NCBI RefSeq assembly: GCF_037414475.1
Contig: NZ_CP147913.1
Coordinates: forward strand, 4,340,001 to 4,404,000
Reading direction: 5' to 3'
Length of the DNA: 64,000 nucleotides
Origin: Myxococcus stipitatus
Lineage (GTDB): Bacteria; Myxococcota; Myxococcia; Myxococcales; Myxococcaceae
Below are positions 1-8,485 of this stretch, one piece after another (position 1 is the stretch's first letter; each line of letters opens with the position of its first letter). Below the pieces are notes generated by a model, which saw only the letters and a list, made by a program, of their open reading frames with translations, ran no database searches and had not been told where the DNA came from. The position numbers and the translations under genes were made by a program.

Positions 1-455
1 TCGCGTTCATGCTGATGGACGACGTGGAGACCGTGCTCTCCGAGCTTCACCGCGTCCTGAAGCCCGCGGGCCGGGTGTCCATGGTCATCGGCGGAGGCTC
101 CATCCGGAGCGCGGCGTTCGACCAGTACCTGCGCCTGCTGCGCCCGCTGCTCGCGTCGCTCCCGAACCCACCCCGGCCACTGGGAGACCCTCGCGTCCGG
201 ACCGAGGAGGGGCTGACGGAGCTGTTCGGCGACTTCTCGGCGCTCCACATCCAGAACCTCGACGTGCAGTGCGATGGGCCCCCGGAGCACGTGTGGAGTT
301 CCCTCACGCGGACCTACGATGGCGACCGGCTCTCGGCGCCGGCGCGGGACGCGCTCAAGGTGGACTTCCTCCGCGCCGTGGAGCCGCTCAGGTTCGCGAA
401 CGGCACGCTCCCCTTCCAGTGGAGCATGCGCCAGGTGACCGCCACCCGGCGCTGA
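1..455 (+). CDS. C-terminal part of a class I SAM-dependent methyltransferase (5' end outside window)
   Basis: The reading frame is open from the first base and runs to TGA at 453-455, so the N-terminal SAM-binding half lies upstream of the window. The visible part begins with AFMLMDDVE, followed by ELHRVLKPAGRVSMVIGG. This is the post-motif-III region of Methyltransf_11-type enzymes: the beta5 strand after the 'hRVLKPGG' turn. No substrate-specific motif can be read from the remaining ~150 residues. The next gene is convergent and ends 8 bp downstream. The methyltransferase fold is fairly clear; the substrate is unknown. Confidence 0.7.
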   Translation, partial: AFMLMDDVETVLSELHRVLKPAGRVSMVIGGGSIRSAAFDQYLRLLRPLLASLPNPPRPLGDPRVRTEEGLTELFGDFSALHIQNLDVQCDGPPEHVWSSLTRTYDGDRLSAPARDALKVDFLRAVEPLRFANGTLPFQWSMRQVTATRR

Positions 456-462
456 CCACGCA

Positions 463-3072
463 TCACTGGACCGTGTGCGCCTGCACTCCCTCCAGGCCGT
501 CCCCGGTCGCCTTGAAGATGAGATCTCCCGCCTGCGTGGCCCGGAAGTAGAACGAAGCCTCCTGCTGCGGCTTCTCCAACACCAGCTCCCACCCCGTTGC
601 CGCCCGAGGCAGCTCCTGCGTGCAGGCCGCATCCGAGTAGAGCACCGCGCCTGGCGCCGAGGCCCCCATCAGCTCCAGCACCAGCGACGGCGTCCCCAAC
701 GCGGTCAGGTTCCCCTTCGCATCCTGGCTCTGCACCACCAGCGCCTCGGAGCATTGTCCCGCGCTCACGGTGCGCGGGGTCGTGAGGAAGGCAATCCGCG
801 ACGCCACATCCGCCTCCACGATGACGTCGAACGTGATGTTCGGCCGCGTCTCGCGCTCATACCAGGCCCCACTCACGTGGTTCTGGCTGATGAGATTCGC
901 GCCCCCCAGGTCCCAGATGCCCACGAACCATGCGCCTGCGTGCGGCTCCGACCACCCCTCGTGGCTCACCGTGTTCCGCTGGATGCGCAGCCCCGTCGGA
1001 GCAGGCAGCGGGCCGCCATCGCCATCGCCCTGTGACACGTTGATGCCGATGTCGTTCTTCTCCAGGGTGTTCTCGAATATGTCGATGTCCTCACACAGCG
1101 CCATGCCGTAGTAGTCCCCGCCCGCCACCAGGATGCCCGCGGCCGTGGTGCTCGTGCCCGAATAGGCATTGCCCGTCACGTAGTTCCCCGTGGCCCGCCC
1201 CGTGGCGCCGTTGCTGAACTGGATGCCATTGCGCGCGATGAAGGACACCGGTCCCCCGCCCTCCACGCGGTTGTCCTCCACGTTCAGCTTCACCCGCCCC
1301 GTGCCGACGATGCCCGCCTTCTGGTAGCGCGCCACGTGGTTGCGCAGCACCTCCACGCGCATCTCGGTCGCCGCATCCGGTGCATTGCGAACCTCGATGC
1401 CCACGCCCTCCTGGCACGCCCCCGCCCCATCCTTCTGGTTCAGGTCCATCACCCGGTTGTCGACGATGGAGCCGCTCGCGCCTTCGAACAGGACGCCGCG
1501 CAGCCGCGCCAGCACGCCGTCACACACCGCTTCCGACAAGCCTCGCGCCGACACCGTCAGGTCGCGCACGTGAGCCGTGGCGCCGCGGTTGCGCACCACC
1601 GCGCCCAGGAAGCGCCCATCACGAGGGTCCACCGCCGTGAGCACATGCCCGGCGCCATCCAACGTGTACCCCTCCGGAATCCACACCGTCTGCTCCGTGG
1701 TGCAGTCCGCCGACAGCTTCACGGCCGCTGCATCCAGCGTCGCCTCGCAGGGCGCGAAGTCTCCACATCGAGGGCCCGTCCACGCCACCGCGAGCGTCCG
1801 CGTCGCGGACAGCCCCGAGGCGTTCGTCACGGTCAACGACACGGTGGGCTGCGCATCCACCGGGAGGCACGACAGCGCCATCCAGTCCGCCGCTCCCGCC
1901 CCACCCGCGCTCGTGGGGTTGCCCAACAGCCCCGCGTTCGCCGACCAGGTGAAGGTGAGCTTTTCCCCTTGTGGATCCACCGCCGTGGCGGACAACTCCA
2001 CCGGCACTCCGGCGGTCGCATCCGCCGCCGACGCCGTCAGCGAGACAATGGAGGGCGGCAAGGGATTGCGCACGCACACCCCCATCGTGTGCTCAGCCGA
2101 AGGCCCCCTGGCATCACTCACCATCAAGGTCAGCCGGCAGTTGTCGCAGGCGCCCGGTGGCAGGTAGGTCGCCGTGAATAGGGTGGACGCCGCGCTCGCA
2201 TCCTGGAACGTCCCCTCACAGGTCGCGGACCACGCATAGGTGAACGTGTCGCCGTCGTCATCCACGGCGGCCGCCTGGAGCCGGAGAGGAACACCCACTC
2301 GGGCATCGGAGCCAGGGGCGACCCCGACCTCCGTCAACACGGGTGAGCGATTGAACAGGGCCTTGCGTTCCACCCCCCAGCCTCCCCCGAGCGCCACGTC
2401 CACGTTGAACTCGAGCGTGGCCACCCCACGACTCCCCTTCACCTCCAGCATCAGCATCACCGGGCCCCGAAGGTTCGGGGCCGTCCACTCCGTGTCCTTC
2501 GACGCCGCGTTGGAGAAGGAGCCCGCGCCCGCGCGCCACGCATACGTGAGTGTCTCCGCCGCATCCGTGGGGCGGACCTGGGCGCCAAGCTTCAACTTTC
2601 TGCCCGGTGACACGGTCGCGTGAGAGCCCACCACGGCCTCAATCACGGGCACGGTGTTGGCCCTCGAGGGGCTGGAGAGCTGGGGCGCGAGCACGAGGAG
2701 CGCGGGCTGATGCTTCACCAGTTCCACGTCCGGGACCTTCACCTCTCCCAGCATCACGTTCTTGGGGTCGAGGATGCGCAAGTCCACGCTGGCGCCCGCA
2801 CCCGAGAAGAGGTCGCGCACCTGTCCTCGCCACACGGCGCCATCCTCCGACACGGCCAAGGACGTGGAGCCAGCCGCGCCCTGGGCGGGTGCGACGGAGG
2901 CTTCCACGCGGCCCACGCTGCCCGCGGGCAACGAGCGTGGCAGCACCGCCACCACGAGCACCGAGCCCGAGGGCTCCGTGTTGACCTCCGGCGAATCTGG
3001 CAACGAGCACCCCATGGCCAGCATGAGCGTGCTGGCGAACAGGGCCAGGCACCTCGCGTTCGCTCGATTCAT
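463..3072 (-). CDS. Large surface lipoprotein with Ig-like and parallel beta-helix regions
   Basis: The start is placed at ATG 3070-3072 (MNRANARCLAL...), which gives a textbook lipoprotein signal with lipobox LAMGC; longer in-frame starts would bury it. The protein is about 869 aa. The N-terminal half has several beta-rich segments of Ig/PKD type, with repeats of the form 'Y.W.a..G.f....' and 'vs..dg...'. The C-terminal half carries right-handed beta-helix repeats (DNRVMDLN, NYVTGNAYSG, FENTLEKNDIGINVSQG), as in NosD/pectate-lyase-like proteins. I infer an outer-membrane or cell-surface protein. No catalytic residues of a polysaccharide lyase could be recognised, so the function is unknown. 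It is a single gene with an upstream region on the right that contains one copy of a direct repeat. Confidence 0.8.
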   Translation of the reverse strand: MNRANARCLALFASTLMLAMGCSLPDSPEVNTEPSGSVLVVAVLPRSLPAGSVGRVEASVAPAQGAAGSTSLAVSEDGAVWRGQVRDLFSGAGASVDLRILDPKNVMLGEVKVPDVELVKHQPALLVLAPQLSSPSRANTVPVIEAVVGSHATVSPGRKLKLGAQVRPTDAAETLTYAWRAGAGSFSNAASKDTEWTAPNLRGPVMLMLEVKGSRGVATLEFNVDVALGGGWGVERKALFNRSPVLTEVGVAPGSDARVGVPLRLQAAAVDDDGDTFTYAWSATCEGTFQDASAASTLFTATYLPPGACDNCRLTLMVSDARGPSAEHTMGVCVRNPLPPSIVSLTASAADATAGVPVELSATAVDPQGEKLTFTWSANAGLLGNPTSAGGAGAADWMALSCLPVDAQPTVSLTVTNASGLSATRTLAVAWTGPRCGDFAPCEATLDAAAVKLSADCTTEQTVWIPEGYTLDGAGHVLTAVDPRDGRFLGAVVRNRGATAHVRDLTVSARGLSEAVCDGVLARLRGVLFEGASGSIVDNRVMDLNQKDGAGACQEGVGIEVRNAPDAATEMRVEVLRNHVARYQKAGIVGTGRVKLNVEDNRVEGGGPVSFIARNGIQFSNGATGRATGNYVTGNAYSGTSTTAAGILVAGGDYYGMALCEDIDIFENTLEKNDIGINVSQGDGDGGPLPAPTGLRIQRNTVSHEGWSEPHAGAWFVGIWDLGGANLISQNHVSGAWYERETRPNITFDVIVEADVASRIAFLTTPRTVSAGQCSEALVVQSQDAKGNLTALGTPSLVLELMGASAPGAVLYSDAACTQELPRAATGWELVLEKPQQEASFYFRATQAGDLIFKATGDGLEGVQAHTVQ

Positions 3073-3202
3073 GGTGACGTCCTCTCGGCGATGTCGGGGG
3101 ACCGGAACGATAGCGGTAACCGGCCCGTCACCCAAACAACGCGCCCGTCCTCCCGCGAGGCATGTCCGCCCGTCCCCATGTGCGTCTCCCCACGAGGCGA
3201 TT

Positions 3203-3266
3203 CCACGTCGAACGGACGACACGCGCCAATGTGGAGCGGTTGCCTATCGAGCAGGACCTCGAGCGC
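3203..3266. repeat. Direct repeat copy 1 (partner at 4522-4584)
   Basis: About 63 bp here are roughly 80% identical, in the same orientation, to 4522-4584. The best-conserved core is GAGCGGTT-CCTATCGAGCAGG. Weaker similarity continues about 25-30 bp further right in both copies. Copy 1 lies about 130 bp upstream of the minus-strand lipoprotein start at 3072. Copy 2 lies about 225 bp upstream of the minus-strand gene that starts at 4298. It could be a duplicated regulatory segment or the trace of a segmental duplication. Confidence 0.6.
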
Positions 3267-3338
3267 GCACACACACAAGGCACTCTCGCGACGCCGTGCG
3301 AGTCTCTGCGACATGCCACGGCTCCCCCGAGCCACTCC

Positions 3339-4298
3339 TCACAGGAACTGTTGCACGCCCTGCGGAACGATGGTGTTCGGGCCGCGCTGCAAGGGTGCGC
3401 CGAGGGCATTGTAGCCCCCGGGGTGCTTTTGAACCGCGAAGTGCCAGTGGTGATGGTTGTCCCGCCATCCCGCGATGAAGGCGATGCCCGGGTTGGGGAC
3501 AAGCATGGCGTTGTCACCGTAGCAGTACCGGCCATGCCCCACGGGGACGGGGCCGCCGACCGCCGTGACGGGGGCAGCGGGAACCGCCGCCACGACACCG
3601 CCGAAGGCGGGCAGCGCATCAGGGCGAAGGGCCACCGACCGCACGAACGTGCCCGCGCCCATGCGCGCCGTATAGAAGGCACGCTCCGCGCTGAGCCTCC
3701 TCGCGTCGATGGTGCCCCCCGCGAGCGCGGCCCCGCCCCAAGCCGCGGGTGCGTTGACCCCAGGGTCCCAGGCAATGTGTGTCACCCAGACGTTGGCCGG
3801 CCCCGCGGCGCCCGCGGGCGTCGCGACACTGAACGTGCAGCCGCTGAACATGGCCGTGAAGAAGAACCGGACGTTCGGGTCATTCAGATGGAGCTCGTTC
3901 GCTCCCGCGGTCGCCCAGGGCAACCAGTAGGCGCTGTACTCGTTCGTCAGTCGCCCCACGGGATTCGCGACGCGGGCGAGCCCGACCTTCAACACCTGCA
4001 GCGCCGCGTAATTGGCGGTCGGGTTGTCAAAGGCCAGTCCCGCCGGTGCCGCGGCGCCCAGCGCCTGGTCAAATGACTGTCCCGCCGGAATGTTCCCGGC
4101 GAAGGCGCCCGCGATGAGGTCGAACTTGAGCACCATCGGCTCCGGGCGGGCATAGATGTTGTTCCCCACCCAGCGCCCTTGCCCCAGGTCCATCACGCAA
4201 TGGCACGTCGGGCAGGGCTGGGCCGGCAATGTCACCATGATGAGCCGATTCATGAAGGCGAGCGGGTCTGCCTTGAACTTCTTGTTGAGTCCGTGCAT
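3339..4298 (-). CDS. Orphan protein with a possible CNF1/BLF1-like glutamine-deamidase motif
   Basis: The start is ATG 4296-4298, preceded by a strong GGAGGG about 8 bases upstream; the product is 319 aa. I do not recognise the family by overall sequence. There is no signal peptide, and a CPTCHC cluster lies near residue 30. Around residues 145-175 the segment TAMFSGCTF...VTHIAW places Thr148, Cys154 (in FSGC) and His174. That order and the Thr-to-Cys spacing of six match the catalytic set of BLF1, CNF1 and CheD-type glutamine deamidases (T-x5-C ... H with an (L/F)SGC turn). This is inference from a short motif. The C-terminal region is rich in His and aromatic residues (WRDNHHHWHF). A toxin-like effector or an unrelated papain-like fold are both possible. 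One copy of a direct repeat lies on each side. Confidence 0.65.
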   Translation of the reverse strand: MHGLNKKFKADPLAFMNRLIMVTLPAQPCPTCHCVMDLGQGRWVGNNIYARPEPMVLKFDLIAGAFAGNIPAGQSFDQALGAAAPAGLAFDNPTANYAALQVLKVGLARVANPVGRLTNEYSAYWLPWATAGANELHLNDPNVRFFFTAMFSGCTFSVATPAGAAGPANVWVTHIAWDPGVNAPAAWGGAALAGGTIDARRLSAERAFYTARMGAGTFVRSVALRPDALPAFGGVVAAVPAAPVTAVGGPVPVGHGRYCYGDNAMLVPNPGIAFIAGWRDNHHHWHFAVQKHPGGYNALGAPLQRGPNTIVPQGVQQFL

Positions 4299-4624
4299 GC
4301 GGCCATCCCTCCGACATGGGCCGAAGTGCCATGCAATGACAGGTCCAACACAAATACAGACGCCCTTCGTCTGAGAGGCACCTCGAACCCGGAGTGATTG
4401 CGTCCCCCACGGACGCGACCTCGTATCTCCGGGACGCCGCTCGCACACCTCCTGAGTCGCGCAGGGCACAATCACATACACCCAACCCCGCGAATGTACG
4501 GGCGAACACGGAATGGCGGCGCCACGTCGAGCGAACGACACCCGCCACGCGGAGCGGTTACCTATCGAGCAGGCCTTGGAGCGAATCACCCGCGAGCACA
4601 CGAGCAATGCTCTCCTGCCTTGCC
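4299..4624. other. Divergent intergenic region
   Basis: This 326-bp gap separates the minus-strand orphan gene (start 4298) from the plus-strand cytochrome b gene (start 4625). It should carry both promoters and contains direct-repeat copy 2. No credible ORF with a ribosome-binding site and no RNA gene was seen. Confidence 0.5.
4522..4584. repeat. Direct repeat copy 2 (partner at 3203-3266)
   Basis: This is the second copy of the ~63-bp direct repeat, with one single-base gap relative to copy 1. With copy 1 it brackets a ~1.3-kb segment that contains only the orphan deamidase-like gene. Confidence 0.6.
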
Positions 4625-5287
4625 ATGAGTGCCGCTCCAACACGTCGCCCACAGCCCTGGCCCATTCGCGTGGCCCACTGGGTCAACGTGCCCTTGCTCA
4701 TCATCATGGCGGGCAGCGGGCTGCAGATTCTCGTCGCCTATCCCATGCTCGGTCCGCGGGGCCGCCCCTATGGCTGGTATCCCTTTCAAGGGACGCCGCC
4801 TCCCGAATGGGCACGGCTGGGAGACTGGCTCGCGGGCGCGCGGCAATGGCACTTCGCCTTCGGCGGCTTCCTCGCGCTCAATGGACTTCTGTACCTGCTC
4901 TATCTCGCCTTCAGCGGTGAGTGGCGCCGCCGCCTCTTCTTCCCTCGCCGCGACACGCGCAACGCGGTGGACACCCTCGCCTACTACCTGCGCCTGCGAA
5001 AGCAGCCACCACCCCAGGGGCTCTACAACGGCCTGCAACGGCTGGCGTACACCAGCGCGCTGCTCCTGGGCATCCTCGCTGTCTTCTCCGGCCTCACGCT
5101 CTACAAGCCCGTGCAGCTCGGCGCGCTCACCACCGTGCTCGGAGGTTACGACTCCGCGCGCGCCCTCCACCTGCTCGCGCTCGCGCTGCTCGCCCTCTTC
5201 ACCGTGGGCCACGTCATCCTGGTGCTCCTGCATCCACGCTCGCTGGTGGAGATGGTGACCGGGGGGAGGAAACCCGATGGCCCCTAG
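4625..5287 (+). CDS. Cytochrome b561/b6-type membrane subunit of a molybdopterin oxidoreductase
   Basis: The start is ATG 4625 (MSAAPTRRPQPWPIRVAHW...); an in-frame ATG at 4607 is possible but less family-like. The product is 220 aa with four hydrophobic helices and histidines placed for heme b: VAHWVN in helix 1, QWHFAFGG in helix 2, ALHLLAL and VGHVILVLLHP in the last helices. This is the layout of Ni/Fe-hydrogenase and formate-dehydrogenase type cytochrome b561 subunits. The gene overlaps the next one by 11 bp. The next gene encodes a Mo-cofactor protein, so the pair probably moves electrons between the quinone pool and a periplasmic molybdoenzyme. Confidence 0.85.
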   Translation: MSAAPTRRPQPWPIRVAHWVNVPLLIIMAGSGLQILVAYPMLGPRGRPYGWYPFQGTPPPEWARLGDWLAGARQWHFAFGGFLALNGLLYLLYLAFSGEWRRRLFFPRRDTRNAVDTLAYYLRLRKQPPPQGLYNGLQRLAYTSALLLGILAVFSGLTLYKPVQLGALTTVLGGYDSARALHLLALALLALFTVGHVILVLLHPRSLVEMVTGGRKPDGP

Positions 5288-5999
5288 GCACCTCATCCTC
5301 GCGCCGCGTCCACGGCTGCTCACCCGGCGCACGGCGCTGCTCGGCGCGGCGACACTCACCGCCGCCGCATGCGACAGCGCCCGTCCTCGCGCCGGCTTCC
5401 TGGGCGCCATGGAGCGCGTCAACGCACGGCTCCAGGCCGCGCTCTTCGACGAGAACCAACTCGCCCCCGAGCTGCCTCCCGAGGAGGCCACGCCTCCGGG
5501 CGCGTTCCCTCAGTACTTCATCTCGGACGCGGTGCCGCTCGCGCCTCCGGGTTGGACGCTGCGGGTGGGAGGCATGGTCGCGAGGCCCGCGCGATTGACG
5601 TTGGAGGAGCTCCAGCGGCTGCCGAGCACGCAGTACCGCATCCGCCACCACTGCGTGGAAGGTTGGAGCGCGGTGGCGTCCTGGCACGGCGTGCGCCTGC
5701 GAGACCTCGCCGAGTACGTGGGCGCGGACCCGGCGGCGCCCTACGTGGAGCTGCGCTCGTTCGACTCGGGCTACTGGTCCTCCTGGGACCGCCCCAGCGC
5801 CTTTCATCCCCAGACGATGCTGGCCTACGGGATGAATGGACAGCCCCTACCGCCCGAACACGGCGCACCGCTGCGCCTCTACTCGGCGGTGAAGCTGGGC
5901 TACAAGATGGTGAAGTACCTCACCGAGGTGAACTTCCTCCCCCAGCCCACCAGCGGCTATTGGGAGGAGCGCGGCTACGAGTGGTACGCCGGGCTCTGA
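5277..5999 (+). CDS. Molybdopterin-dependent oxidoreductase, sulfite oxidase/MsrP-like catalytic subunit
   Basis: The product is 240 aa. The N-terminus has a twin-arginine type signal (TRRTALLG) followed by an AAC lipobox-like site, so export in folded form and possible lipidation are expected. The core matches the oxidoreductase molybdopterin-binding domain: HHCVEGW places the Mo-ligand cysteine at residue 126, and GVRLRDL, FDSGYW and LAYGMNGQPLPPEHGAPLR are typical of the sulfite oxidase/YedY (MsrP) superfamily. It overlaps the cytochrome b gene by 11 bp, which supports a two-subunit complex. A periplasmic methionine-sulfoxide reductase or a sulfite-oxidising enzyme are both possible. The C-terminal dimerisation domain of true sulfite oxidases is missing. 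Confidence 0.87.
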   Translation: MAPRHLILAPRPRLLTRRTALLGAATLTAAACDSARPRAGFLGAMERVNARLQAALFDENQLAPELPPEEATPPGAFPQYFISDAVPLAPPGWTLRVGGMVARPARLTLEELQRLPSTQYRIRHHCVEGWSAVASWHGVRLRDLAEYVGADPAAPYVELRSFDSGYWSSWDRPSAFHPQTMLAYGMNGQPLPPEHGAPLRLYSAVKLGYKMVKYLTEVNFLPQPTSGYWEERGYEWYAGL

Positions 6000-6001
6000 C
6001 C

Positions 6002-6442
6002 TCAGGCCTTGCTGCCCGCGAAGCCCCCTCCGAATGGAGAGGCGCCTCGCTGGCGCAGCGCCTCGCGCTCGGCCTTCAGCGCGGCGAGCGCGTCGTCTCG
6101 CGTGACGTAGTGATTCACCGCCGCGCCGTTGATGGCCCCGCTGGTGAGCACGAACATGCGGGTCATCTCGTCGCCGCCGAACCGGTACGAGCGGTGCGTG
6201 AAGCGCTCCAGCACCTCACGCCGCTCCCGGCCGAAGACGCGCCCCGCGGTGAACTTCACCACCAACCCATCCAGGTTGATGAGCAGGTCCACCTTCCCCG
6301 TTCCCGCGTAACGAGCCAGGTGCCCTTCCACCTCCCGCCGCCACCGCAGGACGTCTTCCTCCGTCGACAACACGCAGTCGAAGAAGTGCGCCGTCACCAC
6401 GTCGTTGGGCGCGTCGTAATCGAAGGACATGCTCCAGGCCAT
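6002..6442 (-). CDS. Conserved hypothetical protein, 146 aa, possible STAS/SpoIIAA-like fold
   Basis: The protein starts MAWSMSFDYDAPND. It has the alternating strand/helix pattern of small alpha/beta domains: HFFDCVLS, a central hydrophobic strand VDLLINLDGL, then FVLTSGAINGAAVNHYV. The pattern resembles SpoIIAA/STAS-like proteins, but no diagnostic motif is present and the assignment is tentative. There is no signal peptide. It ends 2 bp from the convergent molybdoenzyme gene. It lies 27 bp downstream of the alpha/beta hydrolase gene on the same strand and may be cotranscribed with it. Confidence 0.7.
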   Translation of the reverse strand: MAWSMSFDYDAPNDVVTAHFFDCVLSTEEDVLRWRREVEGHLARYAGTGKVDLLINLDGLVVKFTAGRVFGRERREVLERFTHRSYRFGGDEMTRMFVLTSGAINGAAVNHYVTRDDALAALKAEREALRQRGASPFGGGFAGSKA

Positions 6443-6469
6443 CGCACTGCCTCCCTCGAAACTCTGGTG

Positions 6470-7255
6470 TCAGGCGGGCGCGGAGCCAGCCAGGAAGGCG
6501 GACAACACCGCCGCGGTCTCCTGGGGGTGCTCCGTGTTCGGATAGTGTCCGGGGCCCGGAATGTGAGCCATGCGCGCCCGGCGGATGGGCTTCACCACCG
6601 ACTCGCGCAAGAAGGCCGGCGGCAGGAACGGGTCATCCGTCGACACCACCAACGTCGGCGCGGTGATGCGCGACAACCGGTCCGCGAAGCCGCCCGCCGT
6701 CCACGCGTCGAACATGCCCTGGATGGCCGCCTCGCTCACGCCCGCCGAGTCCTTCAACATCGCCTCCAGCGACTCCGGCGCCAGCGTCTTGCAAGCCAGG
6801 CCCAGGATGATCTTCTGCTTCTCGCGGTCCCCCGCCGACGTGCGGAACAACCCCACTGCGTCCGCGGGAAGCGGCAGCCCCGACGCGGGCACCGTGTTGA
6901 GCAGCACCAGCCCCTCCACCCGGTCCGGCACCTGCGCGCCCAACCACTGTGCAATCTGGCCGCCCATGCTGTGGCCCACCACCGTGAAGCGCTTCGCGCC
7001 CACCGCGTCCACCACCGCCAACACGTCCTGCGCCAGCTGCTCCAGCGTGTAGCCGCCCGCCGCCTTGCCCGACTGCCCCGTGCCGCGCGCGTCTGGAATC
7101 ACCAGCCGCAGCCCCGTCACATCCAGCCGCTCTACCGTCGCGTCCCACACCGCCCCGGACATCATCCACCCGTGCACCAACACCACCGTGCGAGGGCCCT
7201 CACCCACGACGCGATAGTGGATTGAAGTCCCGTCAGCTGCGGAAAGCGTGGGCAT
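6470..7255 (-). CDS. Alpha/beta-fold hydrolase
   Basis: The start is ATG 7253-7255 (MPTLSAADGTSIHYRVVGEG), with GGAGG just upstream; the product is 261 aa. All landmarks of the family are visible: the oxyanion segment VLVHGWMM, the nucleophile elbow VGHSMGGQ (Ser), the acidic residue in VVSTDDPFLPP and the catalytic His in IPGPGHYPNTEHP. It resembles the 3-oxoadipate enol-lactonase / esterase / non-heme haloperoxidase group. The substrate cannot be told from sequence alone. Confidence 0.85.
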   Translation of the reverse strand: MPTLSAADGTSIHYRVVGEGPRTVVLVHGWMMSGAVWDATVERLDVTGLRLVIPDARGTGQSGKAAGGYTLEQLAQDVLAVVDAVGAKRFTVVGHSMGGQIAQWLGAQVPDRVEGLVLLNTVPASGLPLPADAVGLFRTSAGDREKQKIILGLACKTLAPESLEAMLKDSAGVSEAAIQGMFDAWTAGGFADRLSRITAPTLVVSTDDPFLPPAFLRESVVKPIRRARMAHIPGPGHYPNTEHPQETAAVLSAFLAGSAPA

Positions 7256-7397
7256 GTCGTCTCCTCCGACGAATTGGATAAAGCTGTATTGAAGAGTTCT
7301 ACGGGAGCGAAAGCAAGCCGTGACACTCGGAGAACACCGGAACACATGTAGGCATTCGCCGCGGGTATGAGCCGGGTTGGCGGCGAGCGAGGGGCGC

Positions 7398-7574
7398 TCA
7401 GGGTTCGGAGGGGACGTCACATCGATGGGGACGGCGAAGACCCCGGTGTTCGAAGGCGAGGTGCCCAAGGCCGTCCAGCGATTGGGAGGCCCACGACATG
7501 CCGCGCTCCTCCGCCGCCTGGGCGATGCGGGACTGAATCTGGTTCCGCTCGCTGAGCAGCTCGTCCAACGTCAT
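7398..7574 (-). CDS. Small hypothetical protein, 58 aa
   Basis: This short frame starts at ATG 7572-7574 after GAGGA at good spacing. The product begins MTLDELLSERNQIQSRIAQAAEERG, a plausible short amphipathic helix, and ends in a basic tail. It fills the gap between the hydrolase and a divergent methyltransferase gene. I do not recognise the family. The ribosome-binding site and helix favour a real gene, but the C-terminal half has little character. Confidence 0.35.
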   Translation of the reverse strand: MTLDELLSERNQIQSRIAQAAEERGMSWASQSLDGLGHLAFEHRGLRRPHRCDVPSEP

Positions 7575-7658
7575 GCGTCCTCGCCGAGCCAGCGAGCGCG
7601 GGTGAGCCGCGCCTGGCTTCACACGGGGGCAGCGGCCTCTGGCAGAGTGCGCCGCCTC

Positions 7659-8396
7659 ATGGCGGATGAACGGGACGGGACGGGCGGAAGGGCTCTCGAG
7701 GCGGCGAAGCGCACGGTGCACTGCGAGGACGCGCTGACGTGGCTTGGGGCGCAGCCGGTGCTGACGGGATGCTCGGCGGTGGCGTCGCTGCCGGATGCGT
7801 CCGAGTTCCCCACGCTGTCCCTCGCCGAGTGGAAGGCGTGGTTCATCCGCGCGGCGGCGCTCGTCATGTCGCGGGTCCCCGACGACGGCGTGGCCATCTT
7901 CTACCAGACGGACGTGAAGGACGAAGGGCTCTGGGTCGACAAGGGCTACCTCGTGTCACGCGCCGCGGAGGAGGCGGGGCTCGGGATGCTCTGGCACAAG
8001 GTCGTCTGCCGCCGCGCTCCGGGCACCGTGACGTTCGGCCGCCCCGCGTACTCCCACATGCTGTGCTTCTCGCGAGGCGTGCGCCCGGACCTCGCGAAGT
8101 CCACCGCGGATGTGCTGCCAGACGCCGGCGAAGTCACGTGGACACGCGGCATGGGCGTGGAGGCGTGTCAGCTCGCGTGCCGCTTCATCCTGGAGCAGAC
8201 GTCCACGCGCACCGTGGTGGACCCCTTCTGTGGCCACGGCACCGCGCTCGCCGTCGCCAACGCGATGGGGCTCGATGCCGTGGGAGTGGAGCTGAGCCGC
8301 AAGCGCGCGCGCAAGGCACGCAACCTCTTCGCGCAGTGGCGGGACGGCAAGCTCGTCCTCGTGAACGACCACGCCGCGCCGCCCTCGGAAGAGTAG
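7659..8396 (+). CDS. SAM-dependent methyltransferase, DNA-methylase-like
   Basis: The start is ATG 7659 (MADERDGTGGR...); the product is 245 aa. The SAM-binding motif is near the C-terminus, VDPFCGHGTALAVANAMG followed by GVELSRKRARKA, which is how N4/N6 DNA methylases and related RNA methylases describe motif I. The catalytic (D/N)PP(Y/F) motif is not obvious. The N-terminal half carries FYQTDVKDEG and a YSHMLCFSRG strand. The order (substrate region first, SAM motif last) fits a permuted, beta-class-like arrangement. No restriction endonuclease gene is adjacent, so an orphan nucleic-acid or small-molecule methyltransferase is likely. Confidence 0.75.
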   Translation: MADERDGTGGRALEAAKRTVHCEDALTWLGAQPVLTGCSAVASLPDASEFPTLSLAEWKAWFIRAAALVMSRVPDDGVAIFYQTDVKDEGLWVDKGYLVSRAAEEAGLGMLWHKVVCRRAPGTVTFGRPAYSHMLCFSRGVRPDLAKSTADVLPDAGEVTWTRGMGVEACQLACRFILEQTSTRTVVDPFCGHGTALAVANAMGLDAVGVELSRKRARKARNLFAQWRDGKLVLVNDHAAPPSEE

Positions 8397-8409
8397 CCGG
8401 GACACCTCG

Positions 8410-8435
8410 GGCGCCCCTCGCTTCGAGAGGACGCC
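8410..8435. terminator. Possible bidirectional terminator
   Basis: An imperfect GC-rich hairpin (GGCGCCCCTCG / CGAGAGGACGCC, 3-base loop) sits between the convergent genes ending at 8396 and 8478. There is no T-tract. It is directly followed by TTCAC repeats. Confidence 0.35.
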
Positions 8436-8447
8436 TGGGCCCCACGG

Positions 8448-8485
8448 CTTCACTTCACTTCGTCACTTCACTTCACTTCACTTCG
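8448..8485. repeat. TTCAC pentanucleotide tandem repeat
   Basis: About seven near-perfect TTCAC units interrupted by one CGTCAC unit. The minus-strand gene ends inside the array (stop at 8478-8480), so slippage could move the stop or alter the C-terminal residues of the ferritin-like protein. Confidence 0.8.
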
